A stretch of 7,601 nucleotides of DNA. Source: Negativicutes bacterium (GTDB lineage Bacteria > Bacillota > Negativicutes > SKW292). The position numbers and the translations under genes are program-made. The stretch is from NCBI GenBank assembly GCA_026416215.1, contig JAOAFP010000067.1:1-7601 (forward strand). Direction: 5' to 3'. The notes under the pieces are model-generated. The model was given only the letters and a program-made list of their open reading frames with translations, was not told the DNA's origin and searched no databases. Of the stretch, positions 1 to 5,722 are shown piece by piece; position 1 is the first letter of the stretch, and the number at the start of each line of letters is the position of its first letter.

Positions 1-465
1 CGTCAGATCAGCCCCGAGCTGGAGGACGCCGGGCGACGTACACTGAAGGTGTTCAATGTCCGCGAACGGTTTTTCCACCTGGAATTTTTCCGCAACAAAA
101 AAGACGGTCGGATCATCTCCCTCGAGGTAAACATGCGGCCGCCGGGCGGGCTGACGATGGATATGTTCAACTGGTCGTGCGACATCGACCTCTACCGGGA
201 GTGGGCAAATCTGGTGGAATTTGACCGGATGGACAATCCGGACTATGAGCGTAAGTACTACGTGGCGTACATTGGCCGTAAAAATGGCAAAAGCTACGTT
301 CACAACCACGATGAGATCATGCAGCGCTACGGCTGGGCCATTGTCCAGAATGAGCCGATCAGCGGGATTTTTCGCAACGCGATCGGAGACTACGCCTATC
401 TGGCCCGGTCGGCGAACCACGACGAAGTCATGGAAATTATAAATTTTGTCCATGCTAAGTATTGA
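1..465 (+). CDS. ATP-grasp domain enzyme, C-terminal part (5' end outside window)
   Basis: The frame is open from the first base and ends with TGA at 463-465, giving 154 residues of a longer protein. The start lies upstream of the window; a GTG at 49 is in frame but would cut through the domain, so it is not taken as the start. Visible residues 25-50 match the C-terminal ATP-grasp metal/ATP site: a glutamate in HLEFF (about E28), then LEVNMRPPGG with E42 and N44, the acidic/Asn pair that usually binds the two magnesium ions. Family members join a carboxylate to an amine or thiol through an acyl-phosphate (carboxylate-amine ligase or carbamoyl-phosphate-synthase-like). After the motif there are about 100 residues without a clear signature. 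A complete esterase follows 61 bases downstream in the same direction, before a shared terminator, so the two are probably co-transcribed. The substrate cannot be told. Confidence 0.8.
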   Translation, partial: RQISPELEDAGRRTLKVFNVRERFFHLEFFRNKKDGRIISLEVNMRPPGGLTMDMFNWSCDIDLYREWANLVEFDRMDNPDYERKYYVAYIGRKNGKSYVHNHDEIMQRYGWAIVQNEPISGIFRNAIGDYAYLARSANHDEVMEIINFVHAKY

Positions 466-526
466 CCGGCCGGCTGCCCGTGCAGGCGACGCTGGGTGAA
501 AAAATAATCCGGAGGAGATTCAGCTT

Positions 527-1261
527 ATGAACATTGAATATCACAAGTGGTACAGCCCCAATATCGGCCGTGACATGGAATTTAAGGTTTACGGTCATGC
601 CGGCAAGCCGGTGGTGGTTTTTCCGTCGTCGGGCGGCAGTTTTTACGAGTATGAGGACTTTGGGATGATCGGGGCCTGCCGGCCGTTTATCGAGGACGGA
701 AAAATCCAGGTGTTTACCGTGGCCAGCGTCGACAAAGAAGCCTGGCTGTCCAAGGAGCACTCCTTCCAACACCGGGGCTGGATGGCCAACAATTACGACC
801 GCTATATCTGCAACGAGGTCACCCCTTATATCCGGGAGCGGACCGGTTATCACAAGTTCATGTCGACCGGCTGTAGTATGGGAGCGTATCACGCCCTGAA
901 CTTCTATCTCAGGCACCCGGATATCTTCGACCAGTGCGTAGCTCTGAGCGGCCTTTACGATCTGGGCTTTTCGGTTGGCGACTATATGGACGATAACGTT
1001 TACTACAATTCGCCGGTCCATTATCTTCCCAATCTGGAAGATCCCTGGTATCTGGACCAGTACCGCGAGGGCGACCTGATCATCTGTGCCGGACAGGGAG
1101 CCTGGGAGGCCGAAACGCTGGTCGACACCTATGCGATCCGTGATACGATCGAGAAAAAGGGTATTCCGGCCCGGATCGAGATCTGGGGGGATGATGTGGC
1201 TCACGATTGGCCGTGGTGGAAGATCCAGATGCCGTATTTTCTCAATTTGCTCGGCTATTGA
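527..1261 (+). CDS. Alpha/beta-hydrolase-fold esterase (COG4947-like)
   Basis: A 244-residue soluble protein with no signal peptide or membrane segment, so probably cytoplasmic. It reads as a small serine esterase of the esterase-D-like alpha/beta-hydrolase group. The nucleophile elbow is GCSMG with Ser117, preceded by a hydrophobic strand. The catalytic histidine is probably H226 in AHDWPWW, which resembles the H-x-W-x-x-W end of this family. The acid is less clear, perhaps E194 or D200. The N-terminal VVVFPSSGGSFYEYED segment fits the oxyanion-hole strand and loop. The ATG at 527 has a strong SD (GGAGGAG, 511-517, spacing 9). The gene lies directly behind an ATP-grasp gene and ends 20 bases before a strong terminator hairpin. 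I infer that the pair makes or trims an ester- or amide-linked small molecule or peptide. COG4947 membership is from recall of the family, not a search. Confidence 0.82.
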   Translation: MNIEYHKWYSPNIGRDMEFKVYGHAGKPVVVFPSSGGSFYEYEDFGMIGACRPFIEDGKIQVFTVASVDKEAWLSKEHSFQHRGWMANNYDRYICNEVTPYIRERTGYHKFMSTGCSMGAYHALNFYLRHPDIFDQCVALSGLYDLGFSVGDYMDDNVYYNSPVHYLPNLEDPWYLDQYREGDLIICAGQGAWEAETLVDTYAIRDTIEKKGIPARIEIWGDDVAHDWPWWKIQMPYFLNLLGY

Positions 1262-1281
1262 CCGGATGACCGGAAAACAGG

Positions 1282-1311
1282 AAACAGGGCACCCCCGCCC
1301 TGTTTTTTTTT
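1282..1311 (+). terminator. Intrinsic (Rho-independent) terminator after the esterase gene
   Basis: A 9-bp perfect stem pairs 1282-1290 (AAACAGGGC) with 1297-1305 (GCCCTGTTT) around a 6-base loop (ACCCCC). A run of nine T residues (1303-1311) overlaps the end of the stem. It begins 20 bases after the esterase stop, so it closes the ATP-grasp/esterase unit and separates it from the chemosensory genes. The upstream arm has only a short A-rich stretch, so it should act mainly on the + strand. Confidence 0.93.
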
Positions 1312-1322
1312 GCCGGACGGCA

Positions 1323-1349
1323 GGATTTTCCGCAATGGCGGCGAAATCC
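1323..1349. promoter_or_regulatory. Imperfect hairpin in the leader of the chemosensory operon
   Basis: Between the terminator and the first gene of the next operon, GGATTT (1323-1328) pairs with AAATCC (1344-1349), and inside it CCGC (1330-1333) pairs with GCGG (1338-1341) around an AATG loop, with a small 1x2 internal loop. It has no T-run, so it is not a terminator. It could be an operator or a 5'-UTR structure. The operon promoter should lie in 1312-1400, but I found no convincing -35/-10 pair, sigma-28 or sigma-54 motif; TATTGT at 1361-1366 is the best -10-like hexamer and has no matching -35. Function is unproven. Confidence 0.25.
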
Positions 1350-1395
1350 CCGACATGGGTTATTGTGCGCTGCGGCGCCCAGAAAGTGAAAAAGT

Positions 1396-1402
1396 GGAGG
1401 GG
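1396..1402 (+). promoter_or_regulatory. Ribosome binding site fixing the start of the RsbW-like gene
   Basis: GGAGGGG lies four bases before the ATG at 1407 (six bases after the GGAGG core). It sets the start well inside a longer open frame that extends back to 1086 and argues against the upstream starts. A second in-frame ATG at 1428 has no comparable site. Confidence 0.8.
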
Positions 1403-1406
1403 AAGT

Positions 1407-1811
1407 ATGGCTGACAGAAGTAAGCATATGAAAATCGCTTCTTCAGTGCAGGAAATTGAAAAAGCGGTCACCGAGTTCCGCAAGTTTCTCGTCGATAAGT
1501 GCCGGTGCACCAATGTGCGGACTGCGTTTAACGTCGAGGCGGCCTTGCGGGAGCTGATGCTTAATGCCGACGAACACGCCCACAGCCATGACAGCGGCCG
1601 GTCTATAACCGTCGATCTGGATTATGACGATGAGGAGATTGCCATTTCGGTCCAGGACGAAGGCAAGGGGTTCGACCTGGAAGCGGTGCTGAAGAGTGAG
1701 GAGACGGCCAGCGTCGACCGGATCCGGGGCCGGGGGCTGCTGATGCTGGTGCGGATTGGCTACCGGCTGACCCGAGAAGGCAACGTTACCAGAGCGGTTC
1801 TCGCCCGGTAG
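1407..1811 (+). CDS. RsbW-like ATP-binding protein (HATPase_c_2; serine kinase/anti-sigma type)
   Basis: A 134-residue single-domain GHKL ATPase of the RsbW/SpoIIAB type. The N box is ELMLNADEHA with E49 and N53, the G1 box is DEGKGFD (84-90), and the G2 box is GRGLLML (108-114). Known family members phosphorylate a serine in a STAS-domain antagonist and bind either it or a target such as a sigma factor. The matching STAS gene lies 62 bases downstream, so this is probably its partner. The length is close to the usual 130-160. The frame runs open further upstream to 1086, but that part overlaps the esterase and crosses the terminator. The ATG at 1407 has a strong SD (GGAGGGG, 1396-1402). A C-x-C pair (C32, C34) before the N box is unusual but may be incidental. 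The target (sigma factor, or something tied to the CheA array) is not visible here. Confidence 0.85.
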   Translation: MADRSKHMKIASSVQEIEKAVTEFRKFLVDKCRCTNVRTAFNVEAALRELMLNADEHAHSHDSGRSITVDLDYDDEEIAISVQDEGKGFDLEAVLKSEETASVDRIRGRGLLMLVRIGYRLTREGNVTRAVLAR

Positions 1812-1873
1812 GGTAGTGGGCGCAGGGTGGTTTCACTGTCTGATTACTTATAAATTCAGGAGGGATACCGGCT

Positions 1874-2182
1874 ATGGAAAAGATTGTTGAAGGCAGAACG
1901 ATCAGTCTTAAGGTCAATGAAGACGTGGTAGCGACCAATCTATATAATTTAGTGGAGACAGCCAAGGCCTATGTCGAGTCCAGCGGAGAATTTGAACAGC
2001 TGGTTCTCGATATGAGTAACGTTGGGTTTGTCGACAGCAAGGGGATTACTTTTGTGGTCGGGCTGTACAAGATGGCTAATGCCCGTGGCAGCAAGTTCAA
2101 GGTGGTTAAACTGCGCCCGGAAATTCACGAACTGTTCACCCTGCTGAACCTCAATCAGTTGTTTTCAATCGAGAAGGTGTAG
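1874..2182 (+). CDS. STAS-domain protein (anti-sigma factor antagonist, SpoIIAA/RsbV-like)
   Basis: A 102-residue single STAS domain, cytoplasmic. The strand LVLDMSNVGFVDSKG carries the phosphorylatable serine (S55) in D54-S55-K56-G57, followed by the helix ITFVVGLYKMANARG, and then KFKVVKL and the C-terminal helix IHELFTLLNLNQLF, all in the order expected for SpoIIAA/RsbV. In known systems the unphosphorylated form binds the RsbW-type kinase and frees its target; phosphorylation on this serine breaks the complex. The upstream HATPase is the likely kinase. No phosphatase of the PP2C type is in the window. The start at 1874 has a strong SD (AGGAGGG, 1858-1864, spacing 9). It ends 24 bases before the cheA start and in the same frame as cheA. 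Its place in a che operon suggests it feeds an output to or from the array. Confidence 0.9.
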   Translation: MEKIVEGRTISLKVNEDVVATNLYNLVETAKAYVESSGEFEQLVLDMSNVGFVDSKGITFVVGLYKMANARGSKFKVVKLRPEIHELFTLLNLNQLFSIEKV

Positions 2183-2206
2183 GCCGGAAGCGGGCGAAAC
2201 GGTACT

Positions 2207-5194
2207 GTGAACGAAGAACAGGAACTGCTGCTGGAGTTTATTGATGAGGCCAGAACTCATCTCGGCAGTGTTGAAGAAAACCTGCTGAAAATCGAAAGCA
2301 GCGGGATGGACGAAGGGGCGATCAACAGCATATTCCGTTCCGTCCATACGATTAAGGGGACATCGGGTTTCTTCGGCCTGAAGAAGATGGTTGAGCTGGG
2401 TCACGGCCTGGAGAGTTTGTTCGGTGAGATCCGCAGTCACCGGCTGGAATACTCGCCGGAAATTGCTGAGCCGGTCCTGCAGGCGGTTGACTGCCTGCGG
2501 TCGATGCTGGACGACATCGGACAGGCTGAGAGGGTTGATATAACCGGGTTGATGGACGAGCTGGCCAGGATACAGGCGGCAGGACGGCCAGAGGGACGGG
2601 GACACGTTACGACCAGCCGCCCGGCCCAGCTGCCAGCAGAAGGCAAAGATATCCCCTGGTCGGCTGTAAACCCGGCGGTGATCGGCGAAATGATCAAATT
2701 TGGCCGCCGGGTGTTTTTGATTACGGTTCAGCCGCTGGGCGGGGCATCGGACAAGATGGTCAACCCACAGTTTTTTCAGCGTATCGCCGCCGTGGGGACA
2801 GTGATCGACGCCTGGGGGGATGTCGCCGGGTTTTGTGCCGAAGGAGCAGAGATGATCCGGCCGTTACGGTTTTTGTTCGGCAGTGTGCTGGAAAGCGATC
2901 TGCTGGAAATGGCTCTCGGTCTGGCCAATTGCCGGATTGAGGAAATACCGCCCGAAGAATTGCGCCGTCACAGCCCGAAAGCAGGAGAACTGCCGGCACT
3001 GACCGGTGAGCTGGCCGATGGACCGAAGCCTGCCGGCAGCGCCGCCGATGGTGCTGGTGACATCAGCTTCGGCGGTGAAGGCGGCCAACCGGCCGTCGTT
3101 GCTTGGTCGGCGGGGACGGCGGCTGACAATGGCGGTACCGTTGAACAGCAACCCGGCGATCAGTTGCCGCCTGGCAGGCCGGGTGATGTGGCTCCTCCGG
3201 CGATGAAAGTGGCGGCTGATGCCAGCCTGCGGGTCAAGGTCAGGCTGCTCAATGATCTGCTGAACATCTCCGGGGAGATGGTGCTGAACCGCAACCAGCT
3301 TTTGCGCTGTACCGATAGATACCGGCAGGAAGATATCCGGCTGGAAAGACTCATGCAAAAGCTGGACCGGATTGCCAGCAGCTGGCAGGAAAAGGTAATG
3401 GAAACCCGTATGCAGCCGGTGCGGGTTCTGTTCGAGCGGATACCTAGAATGGTTCGCGATCTGGCCAGGAAGCTGGGCAAGGAAGTGGAGATTGAAGTAG
3501 AGGGCCAGGATAACGAGGTTGACAAATCCCTGCTGGAGACGCTGTACGACCCGATGGTCCACATTGTCCGCAACAGCATGGATCACGGCATTGAAATGCC
3601 GGCGGAACGACTGAAGGCCGGCAAGGCAAAACGGGGAAAAATCAAACTGGCCGCCCAGTGCGAGGGCGGTTTTATAACGGTTGTGATCAGCGACGACGGA
3701 CGGGGGATCGATCCGGCAAAGGTGGCGGCCAAGGCCAGGGACAATGGGCTGGTCAGCGAAAAACAGCTGGCAGCCATGAGCGACAGCGACATTTTCGGAC
3801 TGATTTTTCTGCCCGGCTTTTCCACCGCGGCCGCGGTCTCAGATCTGTCCGGCCGTGGGGTTGGCATGGACGTGGTCAAAACCAACGTCGAAAAACGGGG
3901 AGGCAGTGTCGAGGTGGAAAGCGTGGTGGGGCAGGGCACTACCATCACTCTGATTTTGCCGCTGACACTGGCCATTCTGGTCGGCTTGCTGGTGAGGGTG
4001 GCCGGACGGGTGTTTGTTCTGCCGCAAAATGGTGTCCAGGAGATTCTTCGCACCGGCTGCCGGACGGCAACCACATCGGTACAGACTTTTGACGGCGGAG
4101 CCAGTGTGATCAGGTTGCGGGGCGAGCTGCTGCCGCTGGTCAGCCTAAGGCAGGCGCTAAACCTGCCGGCCGCCGCCGACGGGGAAGAGGCGGCAGTGAT
4201 TGTCATGAAAATTGGCAGCAAAAATTTCGGCATCCTAGTTGATGAGGTGATCGACCGCGAGCAGGTAATGGTCAAGCAGTTGCCGATCTGGCTGCGCGAC
4301 AACCCCTGCTACTTTGCAGTGACCATTCTCGACAGCGGCGAAGTGACGCTGATTCTCAATGCCCGCGGCCTGGCCCGGGCTGCCCGGATTAGCCTGTCAG
4401 TCCGCGACGGGAAGGAGGCCGGGCAGGCAATTGGCGGCCGGCACAGAGGGCGGTACCAGTTTCTCATGTTCCGGGGGGCGGGGTATGAGACCTTTGCGGT
4501 TGAACGGGAAATGGTGGCCCGGGTCGAGAGGGCAGCGGCTGCCGAGGTTGAGACGGTTGGCGATGTCGAGTATATCACCCGGCGCGGCCAGCTGATCCGG
4601 CTGGTCAGACTGCCGGAGATTATGGCGGTCAGCCGGCCTGCCGAGCCGCCGACGGACTTTTTTGTCGTGATCCTGCGGCGACAGGAGAATATTGGCATTG
4701 TCGCCGACAAAATCGAAGACGACGAGATAGAACAGGTCCGGATCTGCCCGGGGCTGACACCAGTGGACGGGGTGGTCGGGGCCGTGGAGGTGAACAAACG
4801 GCTGGCCTTGCTGCTGGACGTATCCCGGGTGGCCGATCTGGCGGTGCCGGACGCCGCCGATCAGGTTCCGGACGGGGAAATTGCGGCCCTGGTCGGAGAT
4901 GACTACTATCGTCAGGTGCTGCTGAGCTACTGGAGCGATTGTCGGGGTAGGCTGCGGCTGGCTGGCAGCCTTGACGAACTGTCGGCCATACTGGCCGAAC
5001 ACCGGCCGCGGACGGTGCTGATCGACGAACGGGCGGTTGACAGCCCGCAGGCGGCTATAGACCGTCTGCCAAACGGATTCCCTTACGCTCTGCTGACCGA
5101 TATCGGCCGGGATGGGCTGGTGGCTGGCGGTGAACGGATATGGCGCAATGATCGCCGGGCGATTTTTGCTTACTGCCGGCGCTGGGCCGGCTGA
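2207..5194 (+). CDS. cheA: Chemotaxis histidine kinase CheA, extended form with two CheW-like domains and a receiver-like C-terminus
   Basis: A 995-residue CheA, against about 650-700 for the classical enzyme. Domains in order: Hpt/P1 at about 1-120 with phospho-acceptor H47 in SVHTIKGTSGFFG; a ferredoxin-like, P2-like domain at about 148-250; a Gly/Pro/Ala-rich linker at about 255-340; P3 dimerisation from about 343; GHKL kinase with N box HIVRNSMDHG (H452, N456), G1 DDGRGID (496-502), F box FGLIFLPGFS (530-539), G2 SGRGVGMD (548-555) and G3 GQGTT (575-579); the P5 CheW-like domain at about 586-730; a second, diverged CheW-like domain at about 749-879; and a receiver-like tail at about 889-995. 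All kinase motifs look intact, so it should autophosphorylate. The GTG start at 2207 follows directly on the STAS stop; its SD is weak (GGAAG at 2186-2190, 16 bases away), suggesting translational coupling. An ATG at 2306 would remove the first Hpt helix. CheW and an MCP follow, so this is the kinase of that array. It may serve a non-flagellar output. Confidence 0.93.
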   Translation: MNEEQELLLEFIDEARTHLGSVEENLLKIESSGMDEGAINSIFRSVHTIKGTSGFFGLKKMVELGHGLESLFGEIRSHRLEYSPEIAEPVLQAVDCLRSMLDDIGQAERVDITGLMDELARIQAAGRPEGRGHVTTSRPAQLPAEGKDIPWSAVNPAVIGEMIKFGRRVFLITVQPLGGASDKMVNPQFFQRIAAVGTVIDAWGDVAGFCAEGAEMIRPLRFLFGSVLESDLLEMALGLANCRIEEIPPEELRRHSPKAGELPALTGELADGPKPAGSAADGAGDISFGGEGGQPAVVAWSAGTAADNGGTVEQQPGDQLPPGRPGDVAPPAMKVAADASLRVKVRLLNDLLNISGEMVLNRNQLLRCTDRYRQEDIRLERLMQKLDRIASSWQEKVMETRMQPVRVLFERIPRMVRDLARKLGKEVEIEVEGQDNEVDKSLLETLYDPMVHIVRNSMDHGIEMPAERLKAGKAKRGKIKLAAQCEGGFITVVISDDGRGIDPAKVAAKARDNGLVSEKQLAAMSDSDIFGLIFLPGFSTAAAVSDLSGRGVGMDVVKTNVEKRGGSVEVESVVGQGTTITLILPLTLAILVGLLVRVAGRVFVLPQNGVQEILRTGCRTATTSVQTFDGGASVIRLRGELLPLVSLRQALNLPAAADGEEAAVIVMKIGSKNFGILVDEVIDREQVMVKQLPIWLRDNPCYFAVTILDSGEVTLILNARGLARAARISLSVRDGKEAGQAIGGRHRGRYQFLMFRGAGYETFAVEREMVARVERAAAAEVETVGDVEYITRRGQLIRLVRLPEIMAVSRPAEPPTDFFVVILRRQENIGIVADKIEDDEIEQVRICPGLTPVDGVVGAVEVNKRLALLLDVSRVADLAVPDAADQVPDGEIAALVGDDYYRQVLLSYWSDCRGRLRLAGSLDELSAILAEHRPRTVLIDERAVDSPQAAIDRLPNGFPYALLTDIGRDGLVAGGERIWRNDRRAIFAYCRRWAG

Positions 5195-5227
5195 GGCCGG
5201 ACATTAGACCGGGGGTATTAACCAGCT

Positions 5228-5674
5228 ATGGCGGAAGGTGGCGGGCTGATGCAGCTGTTGACATTTGCCGTCAGGGGACGGTGGTATGTGGTGGATGCGG
5301 CCAGAGTACAGGAGGTACAGCGTCTAGAATCTTATACAGAGGTGCCGGCCGTTCATCCGGCGGTGGTCGGACTGATGAACCTGCGGGGGCAGATTGTCAC
5401 TTTGCTCGATATTGGACGTCTGCTGACAAGGGCCGGCGACGCTGACGGATATCGCGAGTGCGTGATTTTCAAACGTCCGGACGAGGATGGCGATTTGCTG
5501 GCGATAACAGTGGATGCCACCGGTGAGGTGTGTCAGCTGGCCGGTGACAGCTGGCGGGAATTGCCGGAGGGAATGATGAAGGAAGAGGTGCAGTGGCTGG
5601 AAGCGGTGGTGGACATTAAGGGGCGGATCTGCCCGGTGCTGGCGGTGGAACGGCTGTTTGCCGGCCTGCCCTGA
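5228..5674 (+). CDS. cheW: CheW chemotaxis adaptor
   Basis: A 148-residue single CheW domain that links MCPs to CheA P5 in the membrane-associated array. Visible family marks are the opening strands LLTFAVRGRWYVVDAARVQEV, the conserved GLMNLRGQIVTLLDIGRLL (N51, R53, G54; the Arg is the usual MCP/CheA-contact residue), VDATGEV, and the closing VDIKGRICPVLAVERLF. The start is uncertain. The ATG at 5228 has only a G-run (5211-5215) 12 bases upstream. An in-frame ATG at 5249 has a better SD (AAGGTGG, 5235-5241, spacing 7) and gives a 141-residue protein starting MQLLTFAV, closer to the usual N-terminus. The gene lies 33 bases after cheA and 48 before the MCP gene, so it belongs to the same operon. 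Nothing suggests damage. Confidence 0.93.
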   Translation: MAEGGGLMQLLTFAVRGRWYVVDAARVQEVQRLESYTEVPAVHPAVVGLMNLRGQIVTLLDIGRLLTRAGDADGYRECVIFKRPDEDGDLLAITVDATGEVCQLAGDSWRELPEGMMKEEVQWLEAVVDIKGRICPVLAVERLFAGLP

Positions 5675-5707
5675 ATAAGGGGCGGCTGGCATTGTTACAT
5701 AAGGGAT

Positions 5708-5714
5708 GGAGGAG
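5708..5714 (+). promoter_or_regulatory. Ribosome binding site fixing the GTG start of the MCP gene
   Basis: GGAGGAG lies eight bases before the GTG at 5723. It supports that GTG as the start, which puts five short polar/basic residues ahead of the first membrane helix, as is typical for MCPs. The next ATG in frame (5768) would fall inside the first membrane segment. Confidence 0.8.
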
Positions 5715-5722
5715 ATCTTTCC

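Noticed and set aside
1086..1406. Upstream extension of the RsbW-like frame (241-residue open frame from 1086)
   Set aside because: It overlaps the esterase in another frame and runs through the terminator hairpin; the residues before 1407 are Arg/Pro-rich shadow sequence, and the SD at 1396-1402 marks the real start.
455..1513. Long open frame on the - strand (352 residues) opposite the esterase
   Set aside because: It lies opposite a well-supported gene with catalytic motifs, crosses the terminator, and shows no domain signature; it is a GC-driven shadow.
1831..1855. Possible promoter before the STAS gene (TTTCAC and TATAAA)
   Set aside because: TATAAA (1849-1854) is a good -10 hexamer, but the -35-like TTTCAC is only 12 bases away, and the AT-rich patch sits right before the SD. 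More likely an unstructured ribosome-loading region.
2935..3230. Low-complexity Gly/Ala/Pro-rich stretch in CheA as a possible insertion or repeat element
   Set aside because: It falls between the P2-like and P3 domains, where CheA normally has a flexible linker of this composition; no repeat unit or ends of an element are seen.
2864..4302. Two antisense open frames of about 240 residues opposite cheA
   Set aside because: The + strand encodes intact P3 and kinase motifs across this whole stretch. The antisense products are rich in Ser, Arg and Pro with no recognisable fold.
5675..5722. TGGCATTG near 5686 as a sigma-54 promoter for the MCP gene
   Set aside because: The GC half with correct spacing (TGGC-N8-TTGC) is absent, and the 48-base gap fits an operon-internal spacer.
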